Positions 50,101-61,511 of a DNA stretch of 64,000 bases are shown here, piece after piece. The number at the start of each line of letters is the position of its first letter. Position 1 is the stretch's first letter. Location: assembly GCA_018806985.1 (NCBI GenBank), contig JADANN010000274.1, positions 248,001-312,000 on the forward strand. Reading direction: 5' to 3'. The stretch is from Angiostrongylus vasorum (Eukaryota > Nematoda > Chromadorea > Rhabditida > Metastrongylidae). A program made the translations under genes and the position numbers. The notes under the pieces are model-generated. The model was not told where the DNA came from, did no database searches, and saw nothing but the letters and a program-made list of their open reading frames with translations.

Positions 50101-51048
50101 TGAAATTTCCCTTTCTATGTTTGATTTTTCAAAGGTATTCTCAAACGTATGAATACCTCAACAGCAAAACTCCATTTAGTATTTGTCTCTTATGACAAGA
50201 CCATTTACCTTTATGCGATGAAATGGTCCAAGTTGAGAGTACTGTACTGGTTGCTGACCATCTTTATAGTAACCGCAACCAACTCCCATAGCAGCAGCTA
50301 ACTGATTTAACTTGGCAATCATCTCATCACGTTCATCGCCAAACAACTCGACTTTTGTTAGTGATCGAACAAGTGCATCAGAGTCCTACATTTGTTCCGA
50401 AAATGTCATTCACTAGCATGGAAAAGGAAAAAAGTCACAAATAGGTCGAAGGCTTAATCACCTGTAGAATCCCTTGAAACGTTTGTTTAGTTTCCACAGC
50501 GGGCTGTGCTGCGAGAGTAGACCCAAATAATCCACCAGTCATAGGCTTTGAGCCGAAAAGACCAGTTCCTCCAGTACTACCAAAGCCCGTCGTTGTTGGC
50601 TTCGAAAACAATCCACCAGTTGTTGATGAACCGAAAAGACCTCCCCCAGCAGTCGTTGTCACGGTTTTTGTGCCAAAAAGACTACCAGAAGTTGCCGTCG
50701 TCGTTCCGAAAAGTGACGTTGTCGTACCCGACTGTGGAACGCTGCCAAATAATGGCTTCGGTGTGGACCTAAACAACTTCTTAATCAACATTCAAGGCAT
50801 GGCTTCAAAAGAGTTGTCCTCAGAATTAAAGACTAGAGAATTTACGTAGTCGTTGTAGCCGAGCCGAAAAGTGAAGGAGCTGAAGTCGTTGTGCTTGAGC
50901 CGAAAAGCGAAGGGGCTGAAGTCGTTGTGGTTGTACCGAAAAGCGAAGGGGCTGAAGTCGTTGTAGCAGTGGATCCAAAAGTGAAACCAGACGAGGTACC
51001 AGTTGTGGGCGTCGATCCAAACAGCGGTTTACTGCCGAACAAACTCAT
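47139..51048 (-). CDS. Nucleoporin Nup54 (NPP-1)
   Basis: Seven exons: 50846-51048 (ATG at 51048 after TTTACAG, so probably trans-spliced), 50462-50768, 50209-50385, 49850-50050, 49571-49757, 47544-47799 and 47139-47473 (TAG at 47139). About 554 residues; human Nup54 has 507. Residues 1-170 are an FG-repeat domain (SLFG, GLFGS, FGSKP repeats with Thr/Ser spacers). Next come FGDERDEMIAKLNQLAAAMG, the PVQYSQLGPFHRIKGIGYN segment, PSxxP-like NQAPQKQQLE, DASLWAQAVRENPDPERLV, and a C-terminal coiled-coil with INARLNAPQQIKSRI. Nup54 joins Nup62 and Nup58 in the central-channel complex of the nuclear pore. The join of exons 6 and 7 is one base out of phase, explained by a C4 run at 47471-47474 where C3 is expected. 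Intron 5 (1.8 kb) contains repeats. Confidence 0.96.
48090..48385. repeat. Diverged repeat in Nup54 intron 5, possibly SINE-E-like
   Basis: It has blocks reminiscent of SINE-E (AGCAGACTTGTTTTAGACC, CAGGATTTCAAGTAGAATCG) but is too diverged to be sure. Confidence 0.3.
48992..49270 (-). repeat. SINE-B 3' fragment followed by SINE-A copy
   Basis: 48992-49125 is SINE-B (TATGGCGTTGATTTTTGAG to GATGTATCAAAG), cut off in the middle. It joins directly to a minus-strand SINE-A at about 49126-49270 (ATATTTGCAAAACTCTGGAC to CACCATGTGGGTCC). One element inserted into the other. Lies in Nup54 intron 5. Confidence 0.75.
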
Positions 51049-51549
51049 CTGTAAAGCGAAAACGACCTTAATGTGAAGGAGAAAAATTGGGACGGAAACA
51101 GCGCCACGTGACAGTTGTTTGAGAAAGAGCGACAATGCTGTGACAAAACAAGGTCACAGAGGGAGAACGATTTTATAGAATAAGATTTTTTAATCTTCGA
51201 AACGACAAGCGATAGAGTACGCATTTGAGCGGAAATCCAGAACTACGGACATATTACTATAGCTGACTAGAAGAAGATAATGTTACTATGTGAAATGAAG
51301 CTTGAATAGAACAAAGGAGTACTACCCCAACACTACAATACACCACAATCTTCCCTTGGCACTGCTTCCAGAATGCGATCTCAATTTGTACTTGCTGTAA
51401 TTTCACAAGTTTCGTCCGTAAAACCACTCATGCTCCGCACCCACACTGCATGTGGTCTTGGCTTACTCCAAGCTTGTTCTTTACACTGTGACTTTTGATG
51501 TATACGGCTACTTGACTTTTTTCATGACCATGAAAATAAACAGAATAAA
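51049..51549. other. Upstream region of Nup54
   Basis: Probable promoter/5' region. No gene or repeat recognised. Confidence 0.35.
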
Positions 51550-51633
51550 GCTCTCGGCGTTGATCAATCCCTGAGGGACGCGCCATATATTGGACTTCAT
51601 TAAGTATCATGGGAGGTGATTGAATGCATATCC

Positions 51634-51711
51634 CCTGGCAAGTTAAACAACGTTGGGCCTGGTTAGTACTTGGATCGGAGACGGATTGGGAATACCAGGT
51701 GTCGTAAGCTT
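51634..51711 (+). pseudogene. 5S rRNA, 5'-truncated copy
   Basis: Begins at CTGGCAAGTTAAACAACG and runs to the 3' end GTCGTAAGC, followed by TTTT. The first 40 or so bases of 5S are missing at the SINE junction. The A-box has one change (AAACAACG). Confidence 0.85.
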
Positions 51712-51873
51712 TTCCAGTTTTGCGCTTAGAGATCACGTATATTGGCAATTAGGGTAGTTTCAACTGGGGCTTTTTCCACACATCAACGACGATCTCTGAT
51801 CAGCACCTTTTTCTCATTTACACACTATCAGCGATTCTCTTAGAATCTATGCAGAAATGCAACTCATGTTCTT

Positions 51874-51992
51874 GCTTACGGCCATACCACGTTGAAAGCA
51901 CGCCATCCCGTCCGATCTGGCAAGTTAAGCAACGTTGGGCCTGGTTAGTGCTTGGATTGGAGACAGCTTGGGAATCCCTAGGTGTTGTAAGC
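51874..51992 (+). rRNA. 5S rRNA (119 nt; possibly a pseudogene)
   Basis: A full-length match to nematode 5S: GCTTAC at the 5' end pairs with GTAAGC at the 3' end, CGCCATCCCGTCCGATCTGG is intact, as is the A-box AAGTTAAGCAACG. TTTT follows as Pol III terminator. The C-box region reads GGATTGGAGACAGC rather than the usual GGATCGGAGACGGC, and several other bases differ, so it may be a decaying copy. It is one of two copies 282 bases apart and the pair sits inside a SINE-B. Confidence 0.85.
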
Positions 51993-52289
51993 TTTTCCAG
52001 TTTTGCGCTTAGAGAACTCGTATATTGGCAATTATCTGGCTATCTGGCCTTTACAGTGGCTCACGATGGGACTACCGACGTACCCAGCCAGCGCTGCTAT
52101 CGTTCCAGACAAGTCTGGTACCAATTTGCCGACACTGAAAGGATGGCAGGCTTGGTGAGCATTGGGCGCTGGCATCGATCCCATGTGTATAGCAAGGAGC
52201 CTCCGAGCACTGCCGTATCCGCCCTCTTGACTTTTATAACCATAGCTATGACAGTGCACCGGTACGAAGATTTCTTTTTATTCTATCTT

Positions 52290-52620
52290 ATAAGACTCGT
52301 CTTCACGTCTACTATGCGTATCCCAGCACTCTTATCATTCGATTAGTTTCCTCGCATGCATCATCCGCGAAGTTCCGACTTTTTACATGCGGATTCGACT
52401 GGTGCATGAGGATTTTCTCTTCATCATGAATGTCTTTGAATAGCCGAGTCGATTCTCTATGAAGTGCTTGGCCTGGCTAGCGCGTTTCCACTTTGATTGC
52501 AAAGGGTGATCTCGACTCCGGCGAGATGAGAGGCTTGGTGAGCCTGGTCCTGAGAAGCGGGATCGAACTAGCGCAGCGTTCGTGATTCGGCATCATTACC
52601 ACTGTGCTATCCACTTTGTG
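52290..52620 (-). repeat. SINE-E copy
   Basis: Minus-strand copy. Shared blocks TCATCATGAATGTCTTTGAA and GCCTGGCTAGCGCGTTTCCA; the head ends near CACTGTGCTATCCACTTTGTGG with a B-box-like GGGATCGAACT. Confidence 0.7.
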
Positions 52621-52879
52621 GTAGGAACATTTAAACAGCGAAAATGGTAAGTGTTTGACATCTACCCAGTTCTACTTCGTTGATGATCTTGGAATCGCTA
52701 CGCTATTCTAGATATCCACTTGATTGTGCAACTCGTCTCTTTCTAGTCTTCCAGCTTTCTGTTTATGTTTATTACTTTGTATTTGTGTCCTTATTGTATT
52801 TATTCTCACATTCTACTTACATTTGCCATGTTGTTGTGTATTTATTACTATATTTATTTATTCCTCCCAACGGTTTACC

Positions 52880-53250
52880 GCTTCATCGTGGTTGAAGGTG
52901 TTCCTGGGTGTCGGGCTGCGATGTACAGCGGGGGAGATTCATCCCTCCAGCAGGGTCGCCCAAGCTGAGAAGGAGTCCGACGTTTCCATCAGTAAGCCTA
53001 GCTAAGAGTAAACCAATGCCAGGATCAACCACCGTCCTGGTATCAAAGTCGCATGGTGGCTGATTTCCCTGTGATCCACAAGGGCTGCGACTGCCTGTCG
53101 TGGTGACGACCTGGGGCAGACTTTGGCCAGGCTTTCCTCGGGATTCCAGGGAACCACAATGGCTTAACCAGCAAATCTCTGAAAGATGGTGATTATGCTG
53201 GGGCCCGCACAACTAGTGAGAATGGGACGTTCAAGTATCAAGTAAGTAAG
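52880..53250 (-). repeat. Repeat D copy (inverted)
   Basis: Reverse complement of repeat D, from GAGGTGTTCCTGGGTGTCGG (inverted form) at the left to TCAAGTATCAAGTAAGTAAG at the right. The TACTTGA simple repeat at the end is likely the retroposon tail. Confidence 0.8.
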
Positions 53251-53639
53251 TATATTTATTTATTATTATTTTCTCTATTTATGAGTATTTTCATGGCGAG
53301 TAGTGTGATTCATGCGTATTTTCCATTTGAATTAGCTCTAGGCAGTTTGGTAAGGCTTTATTTGACGTCCCGAGAAACACTAGGCTATTCCATATCGTCA
53401 CCACATTCACCCACTAACTTTTTGCGGATTGGGAGACGTTTTGACCTCTTCTGGCTAGATTTACTCCAGAATGGCGGGAGTTAGCTTTGGCTAAATGGAC
53501 TTCTTTATGGGAATCTCCGACCCCCCTTCCAGCCTTTATAACACTACTGCGAGCTGGTGTACATCGTATTCCGAGAGAGAAAAACTGCCTCGATCCTCCC
53601 AAGGTGGTAAACCATTGTGGCGAGTACTGTTTTCTTACT

Positions 53640-53875
53640 TGGATACTTGGATAGCTCGTCTTCACTAGTTATGCCGACCCCAGGAGAATTTCCACTTTTT
53701 CGGAGTTTTGTTGGTTTAGCCATTGCGGTTCCTTGGAGTTTCGAGGTCAGCCTGGCCAAAGTCTGCTCAAGGTGTCACCACCACAAGCAGTCGCTGCGCT
53801 TGTGGATCGGAGGGTGTTTGCCACCATGCGACTAGTTTGATACCAGGACGGTGGGGGGATCTTGGTAATGGTTAT
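53640..53875 (+). repeat. Repeat D partial copy
   Basis: Starts at TACTTGGATAGCTCG and stops after ACCAGGACGGTG. With 52.9-53.25 kb it forms a head-to-head pair about 400 bases apart. Confidence 0.7.
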
Positions 53876-54119
53876 ATCATATAATTTCTTAACTCCTTGT
53901 GATCTCCTTTACGTGCGTACTCCATTGAGAATTTAGCAGTTTTCTTAGATCCCAACCAAAATTTCGATTTTGATATTGAATACAGAATTTGAATTACAGA
54001 AGTGTGTAGAGCAGTTATGGGTAATACGCGTACCTTCAAGGATTCAGAAATATAAAGTCACGTTTCAGAAGCGTGAAAAACGTGAATCCCTCAAGTCAAA
54101 AACAGATTAAAGGATAAAG

Positions 54120-54395
54120 GGTAAAGCTCTCAGCGTTGATTAATCTTTGAAGAATGCGCCATGCATTTGACTTCATTGAGTATCGTTGGAGGTAATTGAA
54201 GGCATATCTGGCCTTTACAATAAGTCGAGGTGCCCTACCGATGTATCGAGCCAGTACTGCTATCCTCCCAGACAAGTCTGGTACCAATTTGCTGACCCCG
54301 GAGGGATGGAAGGCTTGGTGGGCGGGCCATGAGCTAGGGGGATCGATTCCACGTGTGTGTCGCAGTGGCGCCTCCAACCACTGCGCCACACGCGC
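54120..54395 (-). repeat. SINE-B copy (well preserved)
   Basis: Complete element. Left tail AAGCTCTCAGCGTTGATTAA, core CAGACAAGTCTGGTACC, and right head whose reverse complement begins GGGGCGCGTGTGGCGCAGTG and contains GGAATCGATCC as B-box. Confidence 0.9.
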
Positions 54396-56140
54396 CCCAA
54401 AACATACTAACTCTTGAAAATAGGCCAATCCGTTGAACAGTGTATTTTCTAAAAGCCCAGCACCCAACATTGCGTCCTACTTTTTTCTATTAAGTTTCAC
54501 GACAAGACATAGTCTGGGACAATCGTGAATTTCTAGAAGATGCGGACCATATGATCGACATTTCGCCCTTTGTTACTTGTTCCCTGTCACGATTTTCTTC
54601 ATGATTCGAGTCTGTTCCGTTAATAAGCAGCACAATTCCTTCCATTGGATCATGGGAATAGCTTCCATAAAAAATGCCATGTTATTTCCAGAAAACTAGC
54701 GATTAGAAAGTACTATGTCCGTTTGGGCGTCCTCTCAAACAGTAGTGCTTGTTGAAAGCGGTTGTGGACACCCTAAGCGAAATCGCATTGCTCTGTCGGC
54801 CCTCTTTTTTAGTGGAGATTGTAAGCGGTCGGTGAAGTAACCGTATTTTCGTGACCAGTTTTCGAAAGAAATGAATTAAGGTTCTTATGTTGAGTATGTC
54901 AATTCTTTGGTGGACTAGCGGTGACAAGTATGATTGACGTATACGCAGTAAAGTCTTATTCTAACTAGCAAAGGGTAGATATGTAGGAACTGTTTTCCGA
55001 ATAGTCCCCATTTTCTGGATTACTCTATGTTTCCTATATTGCTCACTATATTAACTATAACTATGTTCACCATAGTTACTACATATTAAATGTGTTTACT
55101 GCTAGACATATTTATCCTTGCCCTGGTGTAGATTTTACCTTACAGCTGATTCAAACTGCGCTTGTGAGCTCTTCACAGGCTAACATTAACAATATGGCTA
55201 GGAATTAACCACGACCACAATAGTGCAGTTTGCCTCGAGACGATGCGTAGGATTGCCATCGCCCTTCTACATCGCTTTGTTATCCCAATCGCTCTTCTCC
55301 GCTCACCTTCCTTTCGATTTGCCTTTGCTAGAATAATGTTAACCAGCTCTCACACTTGTGGATCATCGACCCCTCATGTAAGTGCTATGCGTTGTTAATC
55401 TAGCAACTGTCTCAACTTTCGCTCTCCGAAAGTATTCTATAAAGCTTGCCACATCAATTGATCTACTTATCATTCCGAGGCGCGTGGATCCATCGATATC
55501 GGTTGATGTATTTGTATGACATGTGATTTACTATGATAATGTTATGGTCGCTCTACCGAATCGTCTTCCTCATTACTAGCGCAACTTCTTTCCTTCCTTG
55601 AACATCCTTCATGTTGATCACATTAATAACTGCTCTTTTTTGTATACAAGTTAACCTCATCGCGCCATTATCATAATCTCACACTTCCCTTTTAATATGT
55701 CCACCTTCCATGTCGAGCCGTTGAATTCTATATCACACTCGCATATCATGCCACTCCACCAGCCTATGCCAGAGCTGCTCTCTTGTCCGATGGGTTACCT
55801 CCTGCTCATCATCTTACCCTCGCTTATTCATCCCCGTCAATATCGCCTTGTCGCTTGTATTGTTTCGGTATGTCGTTGTTGCTGTAGTAATAGTTTAATT
55901 ACGCAAGTTTAGGGTTTGCTATATCACGAGATGTCCCGCGTGACAGTCACGAAAAGTCGAGCGTCGAAGTCCACTGATTAACTGATACAAATTTTGGTGC
56001 ATCGGCCGAGCCGATTCGAACTCAACGCTCAACGAAACAAACCGCAGTACGGCTAACCTCGAAGCGGGAAATCTAAGTGCAGGTACGTTCTATTTGCTAC
56101 ACAAAGAAAAAATAAGAATGACAACCATCTTTTCTCAGGC
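54396..56140. other. Unassigned 1.7-kb stretch
   Basis: A minus-strand open frame at 54703-54927 (RLLHRPLTISTKKEGRQ) is protein-like but unrecognised; it may be transposon-derived. 55000-56100 shows nothing I can assign. Confidence 0.3.
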
Positions 56141-56910
56141 CAAGAGATTCTAACAAAAGCGATTAACTGCTTTACATCCTATTTCGACAACTATGAATAT
56201 GAGGGAAACACCCCAGTAGTACCCCTCTGACGAAGCTAGGCGAACTGAAGACATCACTTTATCACCTGTATCACCTGTAGTCCATTTGATCGTCGAGTGA
56301 CTCGAGCGGGCGCCGGTAAATCCTCCATTTTTCCCTGTCTCGTGTAAGAGTAGCCCACTGGGTTCTGTTAGCTCTACGTACTCGTCGAGCATCATATCTT
56401 TCTTCTAGGCACTTCGTGAAGAACTCTGACCATCGGGTCGGTGGTCTTCCTGCAGTACGTTTAACATCCCGAGGAATTCAGTCACTAACGGCCCTTGTTC
56501 ATCGGTTGTCATCCATACGCATTACGTGTCCGGGCCACCTTGTCTTCGATTGTTTGGCGTACAGAACGACATCTTTGATTTTTTGATCGTTGACGCAGAT
56601 CGGGACTTCGGATCCCATCCCTTACTTGTGTGAAACAGGATACTCCTAGCATCGTCCTTTCGACTGCGCGTTCGGTAACGCTGAGTGGTCTTTCATCCTG
56701 CTAACGCAGCTACCAGGTTTCTGACGCATACGTTAGGGCAGGTAGTACCGTTGAGTCGAAAACTGAAGACGTCATCACACGAAAAGGAACTTAAAAAGAA
56801 AAAGCAGCGTCGGCTAATATAAACACCCAAGACAGTGCCTAGGCAGCACTGGATAATTGCACTAGAGCTGCGGACTGCATTGACTCCCAAACTCCCATAC
56901 CACACGAACT
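56141..56910 (-). mobile_element. RTE-type LINE fragment
   Basis: Minus-strand translation matches the RTE C-terminus seen at 26.7 kb: DERPLSVTERAVERTMLG region near 56690-56640, PGHVMRMDDN near 56540-56500, GRPPTRWSEFFTKCLEER near 56460-56400, then ...NPVGYSYTRQGKMEDL and the CAGGTGATAAAG tail near 56260. Several frameshifts. The 5' two thirds of the element are absent. Confidence 0.8.
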
Positions 56911-57309
56911 AAAGAAAAAGTTTAAAAAATAAACGTAGATAGAAGAGTGGAGTACTTTGACAAGGCAGGACGCTACCTATATAATCTCCTCGAGCTGAAT
57001 AGTATGCTTATGCTTACGCAAAAAGTAACAATAAAAATGATCACAAATCTCTCCACCGGTGAAAAATCTACCTATTCCCTATTTCCATCCATTCAATGCA
57101 TGTGGAAGATTATTTTAATGTTAAACTACTTGCTAAACTGTTTTCGCGGGAAAGCTATAATGTTCGTCAAGCAATACGATATTTCACGAGAATCATATCC
57201 TGTGGTGGTATATCATCTAAGGACCAACAGTGACAACAGACAAGCCCTGGTAAATCAATTGTTGAAACGGCTACACAAAGCACAAGTACGGAAAGCATTC
57301 TCTATAAAG

Positions 57310-57592
57310 GATAAAGGGTAAAGCTCTCGGCGTTGATCAACCCCCTGAGGGATGCGCCATGCATTCGACTTCATTAGATGTCGCTGGAGGCGATTGGATG
57401 CATATCTGGCCTTTACAATGATTCGTGGTAGCCTACCGATGTATCGAGTCAGTGCTGCTATCCAGTCAAGTCTGGTACCAATTTGCCGTTTCCGGGGGAT
57501 GGAAGGCTTGGTGGGCCACGGGCGCGCGGATCAATTCCACGTGTGTGTCGCAGTGGCGCCTCCAACCACTGCGCCACACGAGCCCTTTTTCT
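57310..57592 (-). repeat. SINE-B copy (well preserved)
   Basis: Near-identical to the 54.1-kb copy: left tail AAGCTCTCGGCGTTGATCAA, head CCAACCACTGCGCCACACG. Ten or so bases are missing in the core (CCAGTCAAGTCTGG). Confidence 0.9.
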
Positions 57593-57849
57593 CTATAAAT
57601 AGCGAATATTCTTTATCTCTATATTGTCTCAGTATCGAGGGTACTCAAAGGTGAGGTCAAACATTCACTTGTCGCGAACTATTTAGTCATCTCTAAAGAG
57701 CAAAGTTCTCTGTACAAACTATTCTTGTGAGCTTCGTATATGCCTTTTTTCTGATCTAAGCATTAACGGCTGCTGCACTGTGCTTTAAATCGTCTGCATC
57801 AGATTGTGCTGCTCAGGAAAAAGTTCTCTCCCCTGCTGTTCAAAACATC

Positions 57850-58720
57850 TCTCTGCTATTCATTGTAGGATTTTTGACTTTGTCCAAAAACCCTCAAGAA
57901 GTTTGCGCGTCGGTTTTTGGCATCCTGCGCGAGGACAGTTACTTTTATATCAAAATCGTCTCCGCCTTGCTTTTGTATCCTTTGCGTCTCTAGTGTCGTA
58001 CTTTATCTCGTTTTTCATTTGCTATCTAGATGTTCTTTTATACGGATACATAAAGCTTTGCTCGTTTGCTTGTATATTCATCTCCGCAAGTATTACAAGA
58101 GATTGGGAATATCGTACCTGAATTCGTGCAGTCATCATCCCTGCCATAAGGGCAAATTACCCAATTCTGTGTTTCACACAGGCGGTCATATAGGCGGTTG
58201 CGAACTAACTGACGACGTAGAATATTCGGTGGTATTTCAACTGTCGTTACCGATACCTCTAGACCTTCCCTTCTTAAGCATCGTTTTATAGCTACACTTA
58301 CTTCACAGCTAATGAAGGGCAACATAAACGGGGTTTTGTCTTTGCCACGTTTTTCCTTTTGGGGGCGTCGTTCTCCTTCTAGACTTATCTCGTGGGGTTA
58401 CTATTTCGTAGCCATTGGAGATGGCTATTTGCCGAGCCAAGTTGCGCGATTCTTCCTTTAGTTTCCTGGTTGTGCACACAGAGGTGCCTGTTCGAAACAT
58501 GTTTCTCACAATCACCGTCTTTTTGTGTAAAAATGGGAATAGAGTAAATGGACAAAGATGTTTTTACTACTTGGTTTGCGGTATCACTTTGTGATGTGAC
58601 CGCTATATCGCTATCTGACAAGTTTATTTGAAGGTTAAGAAATTTCTAACAAGTACGAGCCATCGAAATGTAACTAGTTCGAGCTGCACTACGAAGCAAG
58701 CAGAACGAAATGCTCGCCAA
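57850..58720 (-). mobile_element. Penelope-like element copy PLE-3 (3' portion)
   Basis: Minus-strand pieces: connection region with MFRTGTSVCTTRKLKEESRN and LARQIAISNGYEIV, then the GIY-YIG domain at 58325-58038 (VICPYGRDDDCTNSGTIFPI, CNTCGDEYTSKRAKLY). Beyond it to 57850 is the domain's C-terminal part with frameshifts. RT is missing. Confidence 0.8.
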
Positions 58721-59454
58721 AATGAAGAAGTGTGCGGCGAAAGAATTTTTTTTGTGCTTTATATTTGGTGGATCACCTTTGGACGAGAATAGTTGGTGGG
58801 TCAATATTGATATGCAATAATATTAGGTCTAATGCTAAAATAACCTTACAGCGAAAGGTCGAAAATCTTTTGCGTAATTCGCATATCTCAGCATCAAGAA
58901 ACACCAACAAATTGCTTACTCTTCTGATAAAAGTCAAAATAGGGTTGATAATGCACCAAGAAAATCTAGGGTCACCGTACTTGGGAGCGTGACCATACTT
59001 GGGAACGAGCGCTCGCTACTAGAGTTGGGCCCAAGTTTCTCACAATCGCAGCCCATTTCTAAAGCAACCGTTCGTAGGATCGCATTCAATCTATGTAAAC
59101 TTCAAAATCGACTCCACTATCAGGCTAAACAAGGAACATTAAATAGAGATGAAAATCAAGAGGTAGCGACATTACCACCATCTCATTTCCCTAGAGCGTT
59201 CTTTAGACAGCAAGGTCCTAACGTCGAAATGAATACAAAAGTGCTCATGTTTTGGGACGATGCTCTCAAAACCCTTCCCCACTATCGCGATAGAAAGTAT
59301 ATCCCTAACCTCACAGCCGCACAAAAATAAGCTATGAGAGAAATTAGAGAATTAATGCATTCGAAGACCATTAGACTGTCAGTTAGTGATAAGGGGGAAG
59401 AGTTTGTAATTATTCCTGGCCAGTTAGGTGATGTTAGATGAAAGATATGATTCT

Positions 59455-59590
59455 CAACGAGTCCCTACAGTGAGCAGAACCCACTGGGCTATTCATGCGC
59501 GCGACAGGGAGAAATAGGGTTACTGGCGTCCGCTCGAGTCACTCGACGATCAACGGGATTACGGGTGATACTGGTGATGCTGAAAACTTA
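59455..59590 (+). mobile_element. RTE LINE 3' tail inserted in PLE-4
   Basis: Blocks CAGAACCCACTGGGCTA, GCGACAGGGAGAAATAGG and CACTCGACGATCAACGGGA match the 27.0-kb and 56.3-kb RTE tails. Severe 5' truncation, as is usual for RTE. Confidence 0.8.
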
Positions 59591-59840
59591 ACAATGAATG
59601 GGTCAAAGTGGCAAAAGCGACGGACTTAAAACCATCCACTTTTTCGTATTATGAAGTGGATAGAACAACATGTCCCGTTTTGTGCTTACTTATTAAAACA
59701 CATAAGTTAGTATCATCTGATGATCTCGTGTGAACCAGTCCATCATCTTTCAAGGTTAGACCCATTATAAGCTAAATACTTACCCAGTTGCTTAACCACA
59801 TCCCAGCTCACCTCACGAACACCCAAATGTTCCTAGAACG

Positions 59841-60011
59841 GGTGATTGCTGATGGCAGTGATCGATAAAACTAGCTGAGAGAGGCGAAACGAAGGACCCG
59901 CATGATGTGGTGGTGACCGCGTTACTCCCGGATAGGACAATAGCGAGTTCGTTCCCCACCGCAGACACCTGGGGTCCCGAGTTTTGCAAATATCCCAGCA
60001 TCATTGTGGTT
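59841..60011 (+). repeat. SINE-A copy with target-site duplication
   Basis: The 171-base element is flanked by perfect 12-base direct repeats GTTCCTAGAACG (59829-59840 and 60012-60023), the target-site duplication of its insertion into PLE-4. This defines the 5' start (GGTGATTGCTGATGGC) and shows LINE-type target-primed insertion. Confidence 0.92.
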
Positions 60012-61484
60012 GTTCCTAGAACGTCTACGTAACGCGTCTCATAGCAACGCGTACGTGATGGAGTCCTTCGACGTTACGGCGCTTTACACCACCATATCGA
60101 ATGACTCCGCAATGTAAGCCTTCCTCGAACTTCTTGTTCAACCTGAAGGAACAATACTTTTGCATGGCTTGTCTATTCAGCAGCTTATGGTCGTTTTTCA
60201 GATGGTCTGGGAAATACTGCGCGCAAATTAGAGTGTTGGTAATGGGATAGCGGCTGGCACCAAGTCTTGCCATTGCGTTTATGTCTAAAATAGAAACCAC
60301 CGTTATCCATATCCGGTCGCTACTTTACTGTAGATATATAGATGACTGTTTTGTCATTTTCGTTACTTAGGAGGAGATCGACAAATTCTTTGAATTATTG
60401 AATGACCAGTCTGAGTACACTAAAGTCACCCGGGACAAAGCGAGAGCGAATTGGCTTCCATTTCTCAGCGTTAAAACTAACTTATCAGATAGCAGTTACA
60501 TGACAAAGTGGTGCCGAAAGCCAAGTAACAAGAACATCTTTGTTCATTTCCTCTATGCCCACCCTTCACCTAAAAGAGGGCGATTGTGGGAAACATATTT
60601 CCAAAGGCCACCTTTGTGTGCACGAACAGGGAATTAAAGGAGGAATCGCGCGACTTGGCTCGCCAAATAGCCATCTCGAATGGCTACAAAATAGTAAATC
60701 CAAAAGATAAGTTTACAAGGAGATCGACGCCCCAAGACGAAATACTTAAGAAAAGAAAATACCGTTTATGCTACTCTTTATTGGCGATGAAATAAGTGTA
60801 GCTATAAAACGATGCTTAAGAAGGGCAAGTCTAGAGAAATCGGTTGCGATGGTAGAAATACCTCTTCGTCGTCAGTTAGTTCGTAACAACCTGTGTGACC
60901 GTGTATGCGAAGCACAGAATTGCGTAATTTGTCCTCATGGCAAGGTGGGTGACTGCATGACTTCGGGTACGATATTCCTAATCTCTTGTAATACTTGCGT
61001 AGATGGGTATATTGGCGAAACAGGCAGTGCTTTATGTAATCGGATTAAAGAACACCTAGATGGAAAACAAAAGCAAGACAAAGTACGCTACTACGGACGC
61101 ATAGGATGCAAAAGCATAGTGGAGAGATTTTGATGTAAAAGTCACTGTCCTCGCACAGGAGACTAAAACACCAATGCGCAAACTTCTTGAGGCTTTTCGA
61201 GTAAATGCCAAAAACCCTACAATGAATAGCAGGGACGAATGCCCAGAGATCATATGCGATCTGGTCCCGTATCTTTGGATCGATTTTTGATGTGCAGTGG
61301 TGCAGTCATCAACCATATGCGACTGTAGTCAGTTTTTCTTTTCTTCCTCAGTGGAAGACACGTAAAAACGGTGGGTTTTTTAAGCAGCTGTTGGTCATGT
61401 GATTACCATATAGATTTCCGTCTTTCTGTGTGTTATTGACGCGTTTGGCCTAGTAAATTGTATATCAGTATACCCTTCCAGGCT

Positions 61485-61511
61485 CTGAAGAAGGCGATAC
61501 TGCCGAAACGT
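61485..61511 (+). other. Hammerhead-like ribozyme core at the PLE-4 3' end
   Basis: It contains CTGAAGA (matching the hammerhead CUGANGA core), stem GGC-GATACT-GCC, then GAAAC. The following CGTG gives GTG at the cleavage triplet, not the required N-U-H ending in A/C/U, so it is probably inactive. Hammerheads are known in PLE terminal repeats. Confidence 0.55.

Larger units (their letters stand above)
51550..52230 (-). repeat. SINE-B copy interrupted by 5S rDNA
   Basis: SINE-B runs from 51550 to about 51632, stops in its GCATATC block, and resumes at about 52041 (TATCTGGCCTTTACAGTGG) through the core to the head near 52230. The intervening 408 bases are 5S rDNA. Confidence 0.85.
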
